Shown piece by piece: positions 38,461 through 47,536 of a DNA stretch of 64,000 nt; positions within the stretch are counted from its first letter, which is position 1; every line of letters begins with the position of its first letter. Both the position numbers and the translations under genes were made by a program. The DNA is from Methylovulum sp. (GTDB lineage Bacteria; Pseudomonadota; Gammaproteobacteria; Methylococcales; Methylomonadaceae), in assembly GCF_028687615.1 (NCBI RefSeq), contig NZ_JAQTZU010000008.1, positions 62,001 through 126,000 of the forward strand, read 5' to 3'. The notes under the pieces are model-generated. The model had not been told where the DNA came from and ran no database searches. It saw nothing but the letters and a program-made list of their open reading frames with translations.

Positions 38461-38877
38461 TTAAACCTCGATAATCTCAAAATCATGGGTGATTTCAACT
38501 GCTTTGCTTAGCATAATGGATGCAGAACAGTATTTCTCTGCGGACAGCTTGACTGCCCGATCCACCGCTGACGCTTTCAAGTCATGTCCGGTGACAATAA
38601 AATGCAAATGTATTTTGCTGAACACGCTGGGCACGGCATCAACGCGCTCCGCCGTGACTTCGGTGGTGCAGTGGGTGATGTTGTTCCTGCCTTTTTGTAA
38701 AATCTGCACCACATCAAATGATGAGCAGCCACCTACGCCCAATAATAGCAGTTCCATCGGGCGCGCACCCATATTGCGTCCGCCGTGGTCGGGTGGGCCG
38801 TCCATGACCACTGCATGGCCGCTACCCGATTCGCCGACAAACATGACTCCGTCTATCCATTTGATTGTAGCTTGCAT
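38461..38877 (-). CDS. OsmC-family protein
   Basis: A 138-residue OsmC/Ohr-fold protein. I chose the ATG at 38877 ([17 protein letters not shown]), which matches the family start, over one 11 codons upstream. [19 protein letters not shown] near residues 38-56 holds the first active-site cysteine, and [10 protein letters not shown] near 114-123 the second. Members reduce organic or sulfur peroxides, or are of unknown substrate. It lies six bases before speD and is probably co-transcribed. Confidence 0.85.
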   Translation of the reverse strand: MQATIKWIDGVMFVGESGSGHAVVMDGPPDHGGRNMGARPMELLLLGVGGCSSFDVVQILQKGRNNITHCTTEVTAERVDAVPSVFSKIHLHFIVTGHDLKASAVDRAVKLSAEKYCSASIMLSKAVEITHDFEIIEV

Positions 38878-39015
38878 GATTATTTTTCCCTCTAGCGAAA
38901 AAAGACACATAGGTTAGCATATAAATTTACATTGATAACGTTCCGATGTTGATTTTTTGTTAAAATCCTACGCTGAAAATTTGCTCCACCACAAAACACA
39001 GGATTCACGATTCGT

Positions 39016-39675
39016 ATGACATTGGACACCACACAAAAAGCCTACAGAAAGGAAGCGTTAGAAGAATTTCTAAAGCTCTGCCATAAAAAGCACCATCCTG
39101 CCAAAACTATTATCATGAAACCTGGGGACAAAGGCGACCAACTCTATTTCATCATCGAAGGTTCGGTCAGCGTTTGCGCCGAGGATGTTGATGGCAAGCA
39201 GGAATTGATACTGGCTTATGTCAATAAAAATGAGTTTCTCGGCGAAGTCGGCGTTTTTAAAAAACCGGAAATACGCAAAGTCACGGTCAAAACCCGTTGT
39301 GCGAGCTATCTTGCCGAAGTCGGTTATGACCGTTTTCGGGAAATGCTGAAAAATGAACTCCTGCAATACGCGCCGGATTTGCTGTACATGATCGGCGAGC
39401 AATTATCAGAGCGTTTGTTGACCACCAGCCGCAAATTTACTGATTTGGCGTTTATGGATGTCGAAGGCCGGATTGCGCGTACTTTGCTGGATTTGTGCAA
39501 AGAACCAGATGCAATCACCCATCCCGATGGTATGCAGTTGCATATTTCCCGCCAAGAAATTGGCCGTTTGGTAGGCTGTTCTAGGGAAATGGCGGGGCGC
39601 ATTTTAAAAGAACTGGAAAATAAAAAATTGCTGACGGCACACGGCAAGACAATAGTCGTATTTGGCACACGTTAG
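39016..39675 (+). CDS. Crp/Vfr/Clp-type global regulator
   Basis: A 219-residue Crp-family regulator. Residues 20-125 form the cyclic-nucleotide fold and 150-215 the winged helix, with recognition helix GCSREMAGRILKEL keeping the Arg-Glu...Arg contacts of E. coli Crp, so it should bind TGTGA-type half sites. The phosphate-binding cassette is GE (76-77)...Arg87-Lys88, where cAMP-binding Crp has Arg-Ser. The local text (IRKVTVKTR, YDRFREML, SERLLTTSRK) is closer to Xanthomonas Clp, a regulator that responds to cyclic di-GMP. Whether it responds to cAMP, c-di-GMP or neither is open. It is monocistronic. Confidence 0.88.
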   Translation: MTLDTTQKAYRKEALEEFLKLCHKKHHPAKTIIMKPGDKGDQLYFIIEGSVSVCAEDVDGKQELILAYVNKNEFLGEVGVFKKPEIRKVTVKTRCASYLAEVGYDRFREMLKNELLQYAPDLLYMIGEQLSERLLTTSRKFTDLAFMDVEGRIARTLLDLCKEPDAITHPDGMQLHISRQEIGRLVGCSREMAGRILKELENKKLLTAHGKTIVVFGTR

Positions 39676-39826
39676 TTTGGTGATTTTCAAGAAAACGGAA
39701 AGTGCGGTACCGGCAGGCTTAATCGCGCCTGAATCTGTTACAATGACCGGCATATTAAACAATACAGATACTTGCCGCGATCACGCGCCCTAAACGTTTT
39801 CATAACTTCAAACCCAGTAGAACTCA

Positions 39827-41626
39827 GTGGATTTAAAACACATCAGAAATTTCTCCATTATTGCGCATATCGATCATGGCAAATCGACGCTGGCAGACCG
39901 CTTTATACAAATTTGCGGCGGTTTGACCGACCGCGAAATGTCCGCCCAAGTGCTGGATTCGATGGATATTGAGCGCGAACGTGGCATCACCATCAAAGCC
40001 CAAAGCGTCACCCTGGATTTCAAAGCCAAAGATGGCGAAACCTACCAATTGAATTTTATCGACACACCTGGGCATGTCGATTTTTCTTATGAAGTCTCCA
40101 GATCCTTAGCCGCTTGTGAAGGCGCGTTGCTGGTGGTTGATGCGGCGCAAGGTGTGGAGGCGCAAAGCGTAGCCAACTGTTACACGGCGATAGAACAGGG
40201 TTTGGAAGTCGTGCCCGTTCTGAACAAAATCGATTTGCCGTCCGCCGAACCTGAACGGGTACAGACCGAAATTGAGGAAGTGATCGGCATCCCGGCTGAT
40301 GAAGCGTTGATGATCAGCGCGAAAACTGGTTTCGGCGTTTATGATGTGTTGGAGCAATTGGTGCTGAAAGTGCCGCCGCCGCAAGGAAATCCTGAAGGCC
40401 CCTTGCAAGCTTTGATCATTGATTCTTGGTTTGATAGCTATCTGGGCGTAGTTTCCTTAATCCGCATCATGCACGGTAGCATCCGCCGCAAGCAAAAAAT
40501 CACCATCATGTCCACGGGTAAGTCGTTTTTGGCGGAGAAAGTTGGTGTGTTTACGCCTAAACGTTTGGAAAAAGACCTGTTAAATACCGGCGAAGTAGGT
40601 TTTTTGGTTGCGGGTATTAAAGATATTTTTGGTGCGCCGGTGGGTGATACCATCACGTGGACGGACAAGCCAGCGGCGGAGCAACTGACTGGATTCCAGC
40701 GGGTGCAACCACGGGTTTTCGCCGGGCTTTATCCGGTCAGTTCCGACAATTACGAAGACTTGCGCGAAGCCTTGAACAAGCTCAACCTCAACGATGCCGC
40801 CTTGCAATTCGAACCGGAAACGTCGCAGGCCTTGGGCTTTGGTTTCCGTTGCGGTTTCTTGGGCATGTTGCACATGGAAATTGTCCAGGAACGCTTGGAA
40901 CGTGAGTACGATGTCGATTTGATCACCACCGCGCCGACGGTAATTTACGAAGTCATCACGCAAACTGGCGACATCCTGATGGTGGATAATCCGGCAAAAT
41001 TGCCCGACGGCGGCATGGTCAAAGAAATCCGTGAGCCGATCATCCGCGCTAATATTTTAGTGCCGGAAACGTATCTGGGGGCGGTAATCACGCTGTGTAT
41101 TGAAAAACGTGGCATACAAAAAGACATGCAGTTTGCCGGACGGCAAGTCTCCTTGCATTATGAAATGCCGCTCAGCGAAGTTGTGCTGGATTTTTTCGAC
41201 CGCCTGAAATCGGTTAGCCGTGGCTTTGCATCGTTCGATTATGAATTTTTACGTTTTCAAGAAGCCGATTTGATCAAGCTGGATGTCTTGATTAATAACG
41301 AAAAAGTCGATGCCTTGTCAATTATTGTCCATCGGGATCTAAGTAATAACCGGGGGCGTGATCTGGTCGAGAAAATGAAAGAGTTGATTCCACGACAAAT
41401 GTACGAAGTGGCTATCCAGGCGGCGATAGGATCGAAAGTCATCGCCCGCTCCACGGTCAAAGCCATGCGTAAAAATGTCACCGCGAAATGTTATGGCGGT
41501 GATATTAGCCGTAAGAAAAAGCTGCTGGAAAAACAAAAGGCAGGTAAAAAGCGCATGAAACAGGTGGGCAGCATCGAAATTCCCCAGGAAGCCTTTTTGG
41601 CTGTTTTGCAACTAAACAAGGAATAA
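39827..41626 (+). CDS. lepA: Elongation factor 4 (LepA)
   Basis: LepA is a ribosome-associated GTPase that affects initiation and ribosome back-translocation or assembly. The 599-residue protein starts at GTG ([20 protein letters not shown]). The G1 loop is HIDHGKST, G3 DTPGHVDF near 82-89 and G4 NKID near 135. The LepA-specific C-terminal domain is present ([13 protein letters not shown], then [22 protein letters not shown]). It heads the lepA-lepB-DUF4845-rnc-era-recO cluster. Confidence 0.97.
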   Translation: MDLKHIRNFSIIAHIDHGKSTLADRFIQICGGLTDREMSAQVLDSMDIERERGITIKAQSVTLDFKAKDGETYQLNFIDTPGHVDFSYEVSRSLAACEGALLVVDAAQGVEAQSVANCYTAIEQGLEVVPVLNKIDLPSAEPERVQTEIEEVIGIPADEALMISAKTGFGVYDVLEQLVLKVPPPQGNPEGPLQALIIDSWFDSYLGVVSLIRIMHGSIRRKQKITIMSTGKSFLAEKVGVFTPKRLEKDLLNTGEVGFLVAGIKDIFGAPVGDTITWTDKPAAEQLTGFQRVQPRVFAGLYPVSSDNYEDLREALNKLNLNDAALQFEPETSQALGFGFRCGFLGMLHMEIVQERLEREYDVDLITTAPTVIYEVITQTGDILMVDNPAKLPDGGMVKEIREPIIRANILVPETYLGAVITLCIEKRGIQKDMQFAGRQVSLHYEMPLSEVVLDFFDRLKSVSRGFASFDYEFLRFQEADLIKLDVLINNEKVDALSIIVHRDLSNNRGRDLVEKMKELIPRQMYEVAIQAAIGSKVIARSTVKAMRKNVTAKCYGGDISRKKKLLEKQKAGKKRMKQVGSIEIPQEAFLAVLQLNKE

Positions 41627-41666
41627 TCGCTCCTTTATTCTTTCTTAACTACACACAAACATTATT

Positions 41667-42446
41667 ATGGATTTTGATTTTTCCTTTTTTTTGTTAATCG
41701 GCACGGTTGTTACCGGCATAATCTGGGGCGGTTATCTGTTGTTGCTCAAATCGAAAGGTGACGTGTTCGATGAATCCAATGAGCCGTTAATCGCCGAATA
41801 TGCCCGTTCCTTTTTTCCGATTCTGCTGATTGTCTTGTTGTTGCGCTCGTTTTTGGCAGAACCTTTCCGCATCCCTTCAGGTTCCATGATGCCAACGCTG
41901 CTGGTTGGTGATTTTATTTTGGTCAATAAATTCACTTACGGCATACGTTTGCCTGTTATCAACAAAAAAATAATATCGGTCAATGAGCCTCAACGTGGTG
42001 ACATTGTGGTGTTCCGCTTTCCAAAAGATCCTAGCGTTGATTACATCAAGCGTATCATTGGTGTCCCTGGTGATAAAATTGTTTATGAAAACAAACGCTT
42101 GACAATCAATGGACAGCCTGTGACGGAGGTTTCCTTAGGCCGTTACGAAGGCGTAGGCCAAGGCCAGGATATGACGGGTGCGGAACATTTGCTGGAAAAT
42201 TTGACGGGTGTCGAGCATAGCATTCTAGTACGCCAAGGCGTGACGTCCGCCGAAGGCGTTTATGTTGTGCCGGACGGCCAGTATTTTGTGATGGGCGATA
42301 ACCGCGACAATAGCAACGATGGGCGCTATTGGGGATTTGTGCCGGAAGAAAATCTGGTCGGCAAAGCTTTTTTTATCTGGATGAGTTGGGATTTGGAGCG
42401 CAAGGGCATCATCGGTCTTGACCGGATTGGCACCGCGCTGAAATAA
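41667..42446 (+). CDS. lepB: Signal peptidase I LepB
   Basis: LepB removes signal peptides from exported proteins on the outer face of the inner membrane. The 259-residue protein has two N-terminal membrane segments (about 5-25 and 48-63). The catalytic serine lies in FRIPSGSMMPTL near residue 72 and the lysine in VDYIKRIIGVPGDK near 130. The late GDNRDNSNDGRYWGFV motif is present near 210-225. It follows lepA by 40 bases. Confidence 0.97.
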   Translation: MDFDFSFFLLIGTVVTGIIWGGYLLLLKSKGDVFDESNEPLIAEYARSFFPILLIVLLLRSFLAEPFRIPSGSMMPTLLVGDFILVNKFTYGIRLPVINKKIISVNEPQRGDIVVFRFPKDPSVDYIKRIIGVPGDKIVYENKRLTINGQPVTEVSLGRYEGVGQGQDMTGAEHLLENLTGVEHSILVRQGVTSAEGVYVVPDGQYFVMGDNRDNSNDGRYWGFVPEENLVGKAFFIWMSWDLERKGIIGLDRIGTALK

Positions 42447-42491
42447 TCAGGATTGAATGTTCAATAATTATAAATCGACTGGAGAATGGCT

Positions 42492-42866
42492 ATGAAAACT
42501 TCACGCAAACACCAGCAGGGTCTAACGTTAATATCATTGATCATGTTATTAGTGTCCATTGGATCTATTGCATTGCTAGTCCTTAAAATTCTACCCATTT
42601 ATTTAGACCATAATAAAGTGGTCAACGCCATGGATCAGGTTAAAAAAATGGAAGGTGTCGTCAACCTAAGCGAGTATGAACTTAAAAACGCCTTTGCTAA
42701 AAAATTTAGCGTGAATTATGTTTACGATATTAAGCCTGCAGACATCCGCATCACCAAAAGTGGCGGTTATCTTAAAGTCTCCATTGAATATGAAAAGGTG
42801 GAGCCGATTATTGGTAACTTAAGTGTGCTGGTCGAATTTGATGATTCTTTCGAGGTCGGCGGTTAG
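42492..42866 (+). CDS. DUF4845 membrane protein
   Basis: A 124-residue protein of the DUF4845 family with a type-IV-pilin-like N-terminus (QQGLTLISLIMLLVSIGSIALL) giving one membrane segment near residues 8-33, then a small soluble domain. I chose the ATG at 42492 because GGAG at 42481-42484 is correctly spaced for it and too close to the ATG two codons upstream. The family is fixed between lepB and rnc in gammaproteobacteria; its function is unknown. Its stop overlaps the rnc GTG start by one base. Confidence 0.85.
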   Translation: MKTSRKHQQGLTLISLIMLLVSIGSIALLVLKILPIYLDHNKVVNAMDQVKKMEGVVNLSEYELKNAFAKKFSVNYVYDIKPADIRITKSGGYLKVSIEYEKVEPIIGNLSVLVEFDDSFEVGG

Positions 42867-43549
42867 TGGTAAAAAAACCGGAGCAGTTGAGCAAAAAACT
42901 GGGGTTGACGTTTGCTGATCCCCAGTTATTTGCGATGGCGTTGACACACCGCAGTTTTAGTTCTAAAAACAATGAGCGCCTGGAGTTTTTGGGGGATTCC
43001 ATTTTAGGTTTTGTCATTGCCCAAAAACTTTATGACCGTTTCCCCGAAGCTAGCGAAGGTACTTTAAGCCGTTTACGGGCTAGTTTGGTCAATGAATCCT
43101 CGCTGGCTGAATTAGCGAGGAAACATCATTTGGGTGACTATTTATTCCTCGGTTCCGGCGAATTGAAAAGCGGCGGGTTCCGGCGTGATTCCATTTTGTC
43201 CGACGCATTGGAAGCGATTATGGGGGCGTTGTTCAAAGACCAGGGAATTGTCGCTTCCCAACAATGGATAGAAATCCTGTTCGCCGATAAATTGGAAAGT
43301 TTATCGGCGAACAGTGGCAAAAAAGACCCCAAAACCCAATTGCAAGAACTGATGCAGGCAAAAAAGCTCGATTTGCCGGAATATAACCTCATCAGTATGT
43401 CTGGTTTGTCACATGAACAAACTTTTACCGTCAAATGCACCATCCCCATATTTGAAGAGGCAACTGTCGGTGCCGGCATCACCCGCAAAAAAGCCGAACA
43501 AGCCGCCGCTGGACAAATGCTCCTCTTACTCAATAAGGTTAATCCATGA
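42866..43549 (+). CDS. rnc: Ribonuclease III
   Basis: Rnc cuts double-stranded RNA and processes rRNA precursors. The 227-residue protein starts at a GTG overlapping the previous stop by one base. The catalytic signature ERLEFLGDSILGFV lies near residues 37-50 and a second acidic motif SDALEAIMGALFKD near 108-121. The C-terminal double-stranded-RNA-binding domain ends at GITRKKAEQAAAGQMLLLL. The stop overlaps era by four bases, showing tight coupling. Confidence 0.97.
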   Translation: MVKKPEQLSKKLGLTFADPQLFAMALTHRSFSSKNNERLEFLGDSILGFVIAQKLYDRFPEASEGTLSRLRASLVNESSLAELARKHHLGDYLFLGSGELKSGGFRRDSILSDALEAIMGALFKDQGIVASQQWIEILFADKLESLSANSGKKDPKTQLQELMQAKKLDLPEYNLISMSGLSHEQTFTVKCTIPIFEEATVGAGITRKKAEQAAAGQMLLLLNKVNP

Positions 43550-44430
43550 AGTGTGGTTACGTTGCCCTGATCGGGCGGCCCAATGTCGGCAAATCAACGC
43601 TGATGAATCATCTGCTGAAACAAAAAATCAGCATCACCTCGCGCAAGCCGCAGACCACGCGGCATAGCATCATCGGCATCAACACCACCGAAGCGGGGCA
43701 GGCGATTTATGTCGATACACCCGGGATGCACGACAACCAAAAACGCGCCCTGAACCGGCATTTGAACCGTACCGCTGAAACGACCTTATTAGGCGTGGAC
43801 GTGATTGTCTGGTTGCTGGACGGATTATTCTGGCATGAATACGATGACGTGATTTTCAAAAAGCTGGAGCAGGCAGGTTTGCCGGTCATTCTTGCCGTCA
43901 ACAAAGTCGATAAACTGGTCGAAAAGGATGCGGTGCTGACGTTTTTCAATGAAGCTCAACAACGTTATCCGTTTGAGCATCTGGTGCCCATTTCGGCATT
44001 GAAACGCATTAATCTGGATTTGCTGGATGGCCTGATCATGGGCTTGCTGCCGGAGCGGGACATGATTTATCCCGAAGACCAGGTTACCGACCGCCCCGAG
44101 CGTTTTTTGGTCTCAGAAATCATCCGCGAAAAATTGACCCGCCGATTGGGTGCCGAATTGCCCTATGTGATGACCGTGGAAATCGAGCGTTATGAAGAAA
44201 ACCCTGAAATCACCAAAATCTACGCCATCATCTGGGTGGAAAAAGCCTCGCAAAAAAATATCGTCATCGGCAAGGACGGCGAAATGCTCAAGAATGTCGG
44301 CACCGACGCCAGGCATGATATCGAAAGGCTGATCGGCCAAAAAGTGTATCTCCAGCTCTGGGTGAAAGTGAAATCTGGTTGGTCGGACAGCGAACGGGCT
44401 TTGCAAAGCCTGGGCTTTCATGACGCATAA
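43546..44430 (+). CDS. era: GTPase Era
   Basis: Era binds the 3' end of 16S rRNA and aids 30S assembly. The 294-residue protein has G1 GRPNVGKST near 9-17, the switch region around TTRHSIIGI, G3 DTPGMH near 59-64, G4 NKVDKL near 121-126 and a C-terminal KH domain (QKNIVIGKDGEMLKNVG near 241-257). It overlaps rnc at its start and recO at its end by 11 bases. Confidence 0.97.
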   Translation: MKCGYVALIGRPNVGKSTLMNHLLKQKISITSRKPQTTRHSIIGINTTEAGQAIYVDTPGMHDNQKRALNRHLNRTAETTLLGVDVIVWLLDGLFWHEYDDVIFKKLEQAGLPVILAVNKVDKLVEKDAVLTFFNEAQQRYPFEHLVPISALKRINLDLLDGLIMGLLPERDMIYPEDQVTDRPERFLVSEIIREKLTRRLGAELPYVMTVEIERYEENPEITKIYAIIWVEKASQKNIVIGKDGEMLKNVGTDARHDIERLIGQKVYLQLWVKVKSGWSDSERALQSLGFHDA

Positions 44431-45136
44431 TGCCGTTAATTTACAACCTGCGTTTATCCTGCAACATCAACATTACCGCGAAACCAGCCTGCTCCTTGAT
44501 GTCCTGACCCGCGACGGGGGGCGGTTGCCGCTAATTGCGAAAGGGGTCAGAAAATCCCAATCCCAAACGGCGGCTTTGCTCCAACCTTTTGTGCCATTGA
44601 ACATCAGCATGGTCGGCAAGGCCGAGCTAAAAACCCTCAACCATGTCGAAGCAATCCTGCCAGCGTTGCCATTACAAGGATTGGCCCTTTACTGCGGCTT
44701 TTATGTCAACGAGCTGATTGAACGGTTCCTGCATCCGCACGACCCGCACCCCGATGTTTTTCTGGCTTATCAACAGTGCTTGGCGCAGCTCGCCGAAAAC
44801 ACCGACATCCAAACCTCCCTGCGTCTGTTTGAACTGGAACTGCTGGAACATACGGGTTATGGCTTGGATTTTGGACACGATGCGGACACCCGGCTAGCGA
44901 TTGACCCGCAGCAAACGTATCGGTTTAAAATAGGCGTAGGGCTGGTTGCCGATAAAAAGGGGCAAATTTCCGGCGCGACCCTACAAGCCTTGGCTATGCG
45001 TGATTTTGAAAATCCGAAAGTCCAGCTTGAAGCCAAGTTGCTGATGCGTAGCGTAATTGACAGCCATTTACAGAGCAAGCCTTTGAAAATCCGTGCAGTT
45101 ATCCAGCAAATCATTAACAGCAATGTGTATGGCTAG
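44420..45136 (+). CDS. recO: DNA repair protein RecO
   Basis: RecO works with RecR and RecF to load RecA at gaps. The 238-residue protein has the N-terminal OB-fold start (PAFILQHQHYRETSLLLDVLTRDGG), the GLALYCGFYVNELIERFLHPHDP stretch near 85-107 and a helical C-terminal part. The start overlaps era by 11 bases. It is the last gene of the lepA cluster; the sufR promoter follows. Confidence 0.93.
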   Translation: MTHNAVNLQPAFILQHQHYRETSLLLDVLTRDGGRLPLIAKGVRKSQSQTAALLQPFVPLNISMVGKAELKTLNHVEAILPALPLQGLALYCGFYVNELIERFLHPHDPHPDVFLAYQQCLAQLAENTDIQTSLRLFELELLEHTGYGLDFGHDADTRLAIDPQQTYRFKIGVGLVADKKGQISGATLQALAMRDFENPKVQLEAKLLMRSVIDSHLQSKPLKIRAVIQQIINSNVYG

Positions 45137-45159
45137 CAAAATCATTAATAACCCACTGC

Positions 45160-45194
45160 TTTACTATGAATTTAAATAGGACTAAAATAGTCCT
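45160..45194 (+). promoter_or_regulatory. SufR promoter with overlapping palindromic operator
   Basis: TTTACT at 45160-45165 and TAAAAT at 45183-45188 form a -35/-10 pair with a 17-base spacer. The dyad AGGACT-AAAAT-AGTCCT at 45178-45194 lies squarely over the -10 box. This resembles the operators of Rrf2-type Fe-S regulators, so the regulator just downstream probably represses its own operon. Confidence 0.65.
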
Positions 45195-45213
45195 TAATTG
45201 AAAGAGGTCGATT

Positions 45214-45663
45214 ATGATACGGGTAGGAAGGCTGACTGATTATGCAACGGTGATCTTAAGCGTGATGGCGAAAGATAAAAACCGGGTGTTTGCCGCGATG
45301 GAATTGGCGGCAGTGACTGGCATCGCCTTGCCGACCGTCAGCAAGATATTGAAAATGTTGGTTAATGCCAAAATTTTAATATCCACACGCGGGTCAAAAG
45401 GTGGTTACATGTTAGCCAACGAACCAGAACACATCACCGTGGCGGCGGTCATCAGTGCTTTGGAAGGCCCTATCGCCTTGACCGAATGCAGCATTTCCAA
45501 GCAAGCCTGTGAGCAGGCATCGGGCTGCGGCATACGAGCCAATTGGCATCTGATCAACCAAACAATACACAATGCCTTGGAATCCGTGACCTTAGCCGAT
45601 TTAGTCAGGCCGCTGGCCGTACCTGAAGAAAGCTATATCCCGGTCGCCAGTTTATACCAATAG
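45214..45663 (+). CDS. Rrf2-family SUF operon regulator
   Basis: A 149-residue Rrf2-family repressor. The winged helix lies at residues about 5-65 (LTDYATVILSVMA, then TGIALPTVSKILKMLV and STRGSKGGY). Three cysteines, Cys92, Cys99 and Cys105, in the spacing of IscR-type [2Fe-2S] sites, allow it to sense Fe-S status. It matches the class called SUF system Fe-S cluster assembly regulator, located directly before sufB. It likely controls the suf genes and, if co-transcribed, the accessory genes embedded among them. Confidence 0.88.
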   Translation: MIRVGRLTDYATVILSVMAKDKNRVFAAMELAAVTGIALPTVSKILKMLVNAKILISTRGSKGGYMLANEPEHITVAAVISALEGPIALTECSISKQACEQASGCGIRANWHLINQTIHNALESVTLADLVRPLAVPEESYIPVASLYQ

Positions 45664-45722
45664 CCTAGGGTGGGCGGCGATACCGTTGCCTGTGTTCCAC
45701 ATTCAAATACCTTAAAAATTTT

Positions 45723-47171
45723 ATGTCAGCCACCAGCGAAGAAATCAGCAATCTCATCAACCAGGATTACAAACAAGGTTTTGTCACGGTGTTGGAAACA
45801 GACACCTTCCCGCCTGGCCTGACCGAGGACGTGATCCATAAATTGTCTAAAGTCAAAAATGAGCCGGACTTCATGCTCGAATACCGTTTGCAAGCCTTCC
45901 GGCATTGGCAAACGATGAAATCGCCCGATTGGGCGCAAGTCAAAATCGAGCCGATAGACTACCAAGCCATCAGCTACTATTCCGCGCCGAAACGCAAAGA
46001 AGACGGCCCGAAGAGTTTGGATGAAATCGATCCAGAAGTGTTGGCGGCTTACAAAAAACTAGGCATTCCGCTGGATGAACAAGAAAAATTGGCTGGCATA
46101 GCGGTTGATGCTGTGTTCGATAGCGTGTCCGTCGCCACCACCTTTAAAGGCAAACTCAAAGAAGCGGGCGTGATTTTCTGCCCGATTTCCGAAGCGATCC
46201 GCGAACACCCAGAATTGATTAAGCAATACTTGGGTTCGGTGGTGCCACCGGGTGATAATTTCTTCGCGGCGTTGAACTCCGCTGTATTCACCGACGGCTC
46301 GTTTGTGTACATCCCCAAAGGCGTGCGCTGCCCGATGGAATTGTCCACCTATTTCCGCATCAACGCCGCCAACACCGGGCAGTTCGAGCGCACGCTGATT
46401 ATCGCCGACGAAGGCAGCCATGTGTCGTACTTGGAAGGCTGCACCGCGCCGATGCGTGATGAAAACCAACTCCACGCCGCCGTCGTTGAATTGATCGCGC
46501 TGAAAGACGCCACCATTAAATACTCCACCGTGCAAAACTGGTATCCCGGCGACAAAGACGGCAAAGGCGGTATTTACAACTTCGTCACCAAACGCGCCGA
46601 TTGCCGTGGCGACAACGCCAAAGTGTCGTGGACGCAAGTCGAGACGGGTTCGGCAATCACTTGGAAATACCCCAGTTGCATCTTGACAGGCGACAACGCC
46701 ATCGGCGAATTCTATTCCGTCGCCGTCACCAACAACTGGCAACAAGCCGACACCGGCACCAAAATGATCCATATCGGCAAAAATACCCGCAGCACGATTG
46801 TATCGAAAGGCATCTCCGCAGGCCGCGCCCAAAACACTTATCGCGGTTTGGTGAAAGTGCTTAAAAGTGCCGAAAACGCCCGCAATTACACACAATGTGA
46901 TTCTTTGCTGGTCGGCGACCGTTGCGGCGCACATACTTTCCCATACCTCGAAGTCAAACAACCGTCCGCACAAATCGAACACGAAGCCACGACTTCAAAA
47001 ATCAGCGAAGACCAATTGTTCTTCTGCCAACAACGCGGGCTGTCGGCGGAAGATGCCGTGTCGATGATTGTCAATGGTTTTTGCAAGGAGGTGTTTAGGG
47101 AATTGCCGATGGAATTTGCCGTGGAAGCGCAGGCTTTGTTGGGCTTGAGTTTGGAAGGGTCGGTGGGTTAA
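45723..47171 (+). CDS. sufB: Fe-S cluster scaffold protein SufB
   Basis: SufB is the scaffold of the SufBC2D complex on which clusters are built using sulfur delivered by SufS/SufU. The 482-residue protein is full length. It has [20 protein letters not shown]-type text ([19 protein letters not shown] near 198-216), SYLEGCTAP near 236-244, the beta-helix core, and the C-terminal [17 protein letters not shown] region near 436-452. A nucleotidyltransferase gene starts on the last base of its stop codon, so the accessory genes directly abut sufB. Confidence 0.97.
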   Translation: MSATSEEISNLINQDYKQGFVTVLETDTFPPGLTEDVIHKLSKVKNEPDFMLEYRLQAFRHWQTMKSPDWAQVKIEPIDYQAISYYSAPKRKEDGPKSLDEIDPEVLAAYKKLGIPLDEQEKLAGIAVDAVFDSVSVATTFKGKLKEAGVIFCPISEAIREHPELIKQYLGSVVPPGDNFFAALNSAVFTDGSFVYIPKGVRCPMELSTYFRINAANTGQFERTLIIADEGSHVSYLEGCTAPMRDENQLHAAVVELIALKDATIKYSTVQNWYPGDKDGKGGIYNFVTKRADCRGDNAKVSWTQVETGSAITWKYPSCILTGDNAIGEFYSVAVTNNWQQADTGTKMIHIGKNTRSTIVSKGISAGRAQNTYRGLVKVLKSAENARNYTQCDSLLVGDRCGAHTFPYLEVKQPSAQIEHEATTSKISEDQLFFCQQRGLSAEDAVSMIVNGFCKEVFRELPMEFAVEAQALLGLSLEGSVG

Positions 47172-47461
47172 TGCGTAAAGCCGCCGCTCTGGAAGTGCTG
47201 ACCCGCATTAAGCCGATTTTGTCACAGCAATTCGGCGTGGTGCGCTTGGCGTTGTTTGGCTCAACCGTCCGCGACGAAGCCAGCGACCAAAGCGACGTGG
47301 ATATATTGGTTACTTTCGATGGCTTGGCGACTTCCGAACGCTATTTTGGCGTGTTGTTTTTACTGGAAGATTACCTAGGTTGCGTCGTCGATTTAGTCAC
47401 CGACAAAGCCCTGCGCCCACAATTGCGCCCGTATATCGAACAGGAAGCCATAGATGTTTAA
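47171..47461 (+). CDS. MNT-type minimal nucleotidyltransferase (antitoxin-like)
   Basis: A 96-residue nucleotidyltransferase-fold protein with GS (30-31) and D-x-D (Asp42, Asp44) in LFGSTVRDEASDQSDVDILV. That is the catalytic pattern of MntA-type antitoxins, which AMPylate HEPN toxins. The usual HEPN partner is not next to it; the following genes are a methyltransferase and a nuclease. It overlaps the sufB stop by one base (TAATG), so it should be co-translated with sufB. It appears intact. Confidence 0.85.
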   Translation: MRKAAALEVLTRIKPILSQQFGVVRLALFGSTVRDEASDQSDVDILVTFDGLATSERYFGVLFLLEDYLGCVVDLVTDKALRPQLRPYIEQEAIDV

Positions 47462-47536
47462 TATGATTTGGATAAGACATTTTTACAGTTAAGATTTATA
47501 GCCTATCCTCCATAAATTATTAAGGAATAAATTCTA

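Noticed and set aside
46059-46982. Long open frame (307 codons) antisense to sufB
   Set aside because: It mirrors the codons of a certain sufB gene, has no recognisable similarity and no ribosome site; a by-product of sufB codon use.
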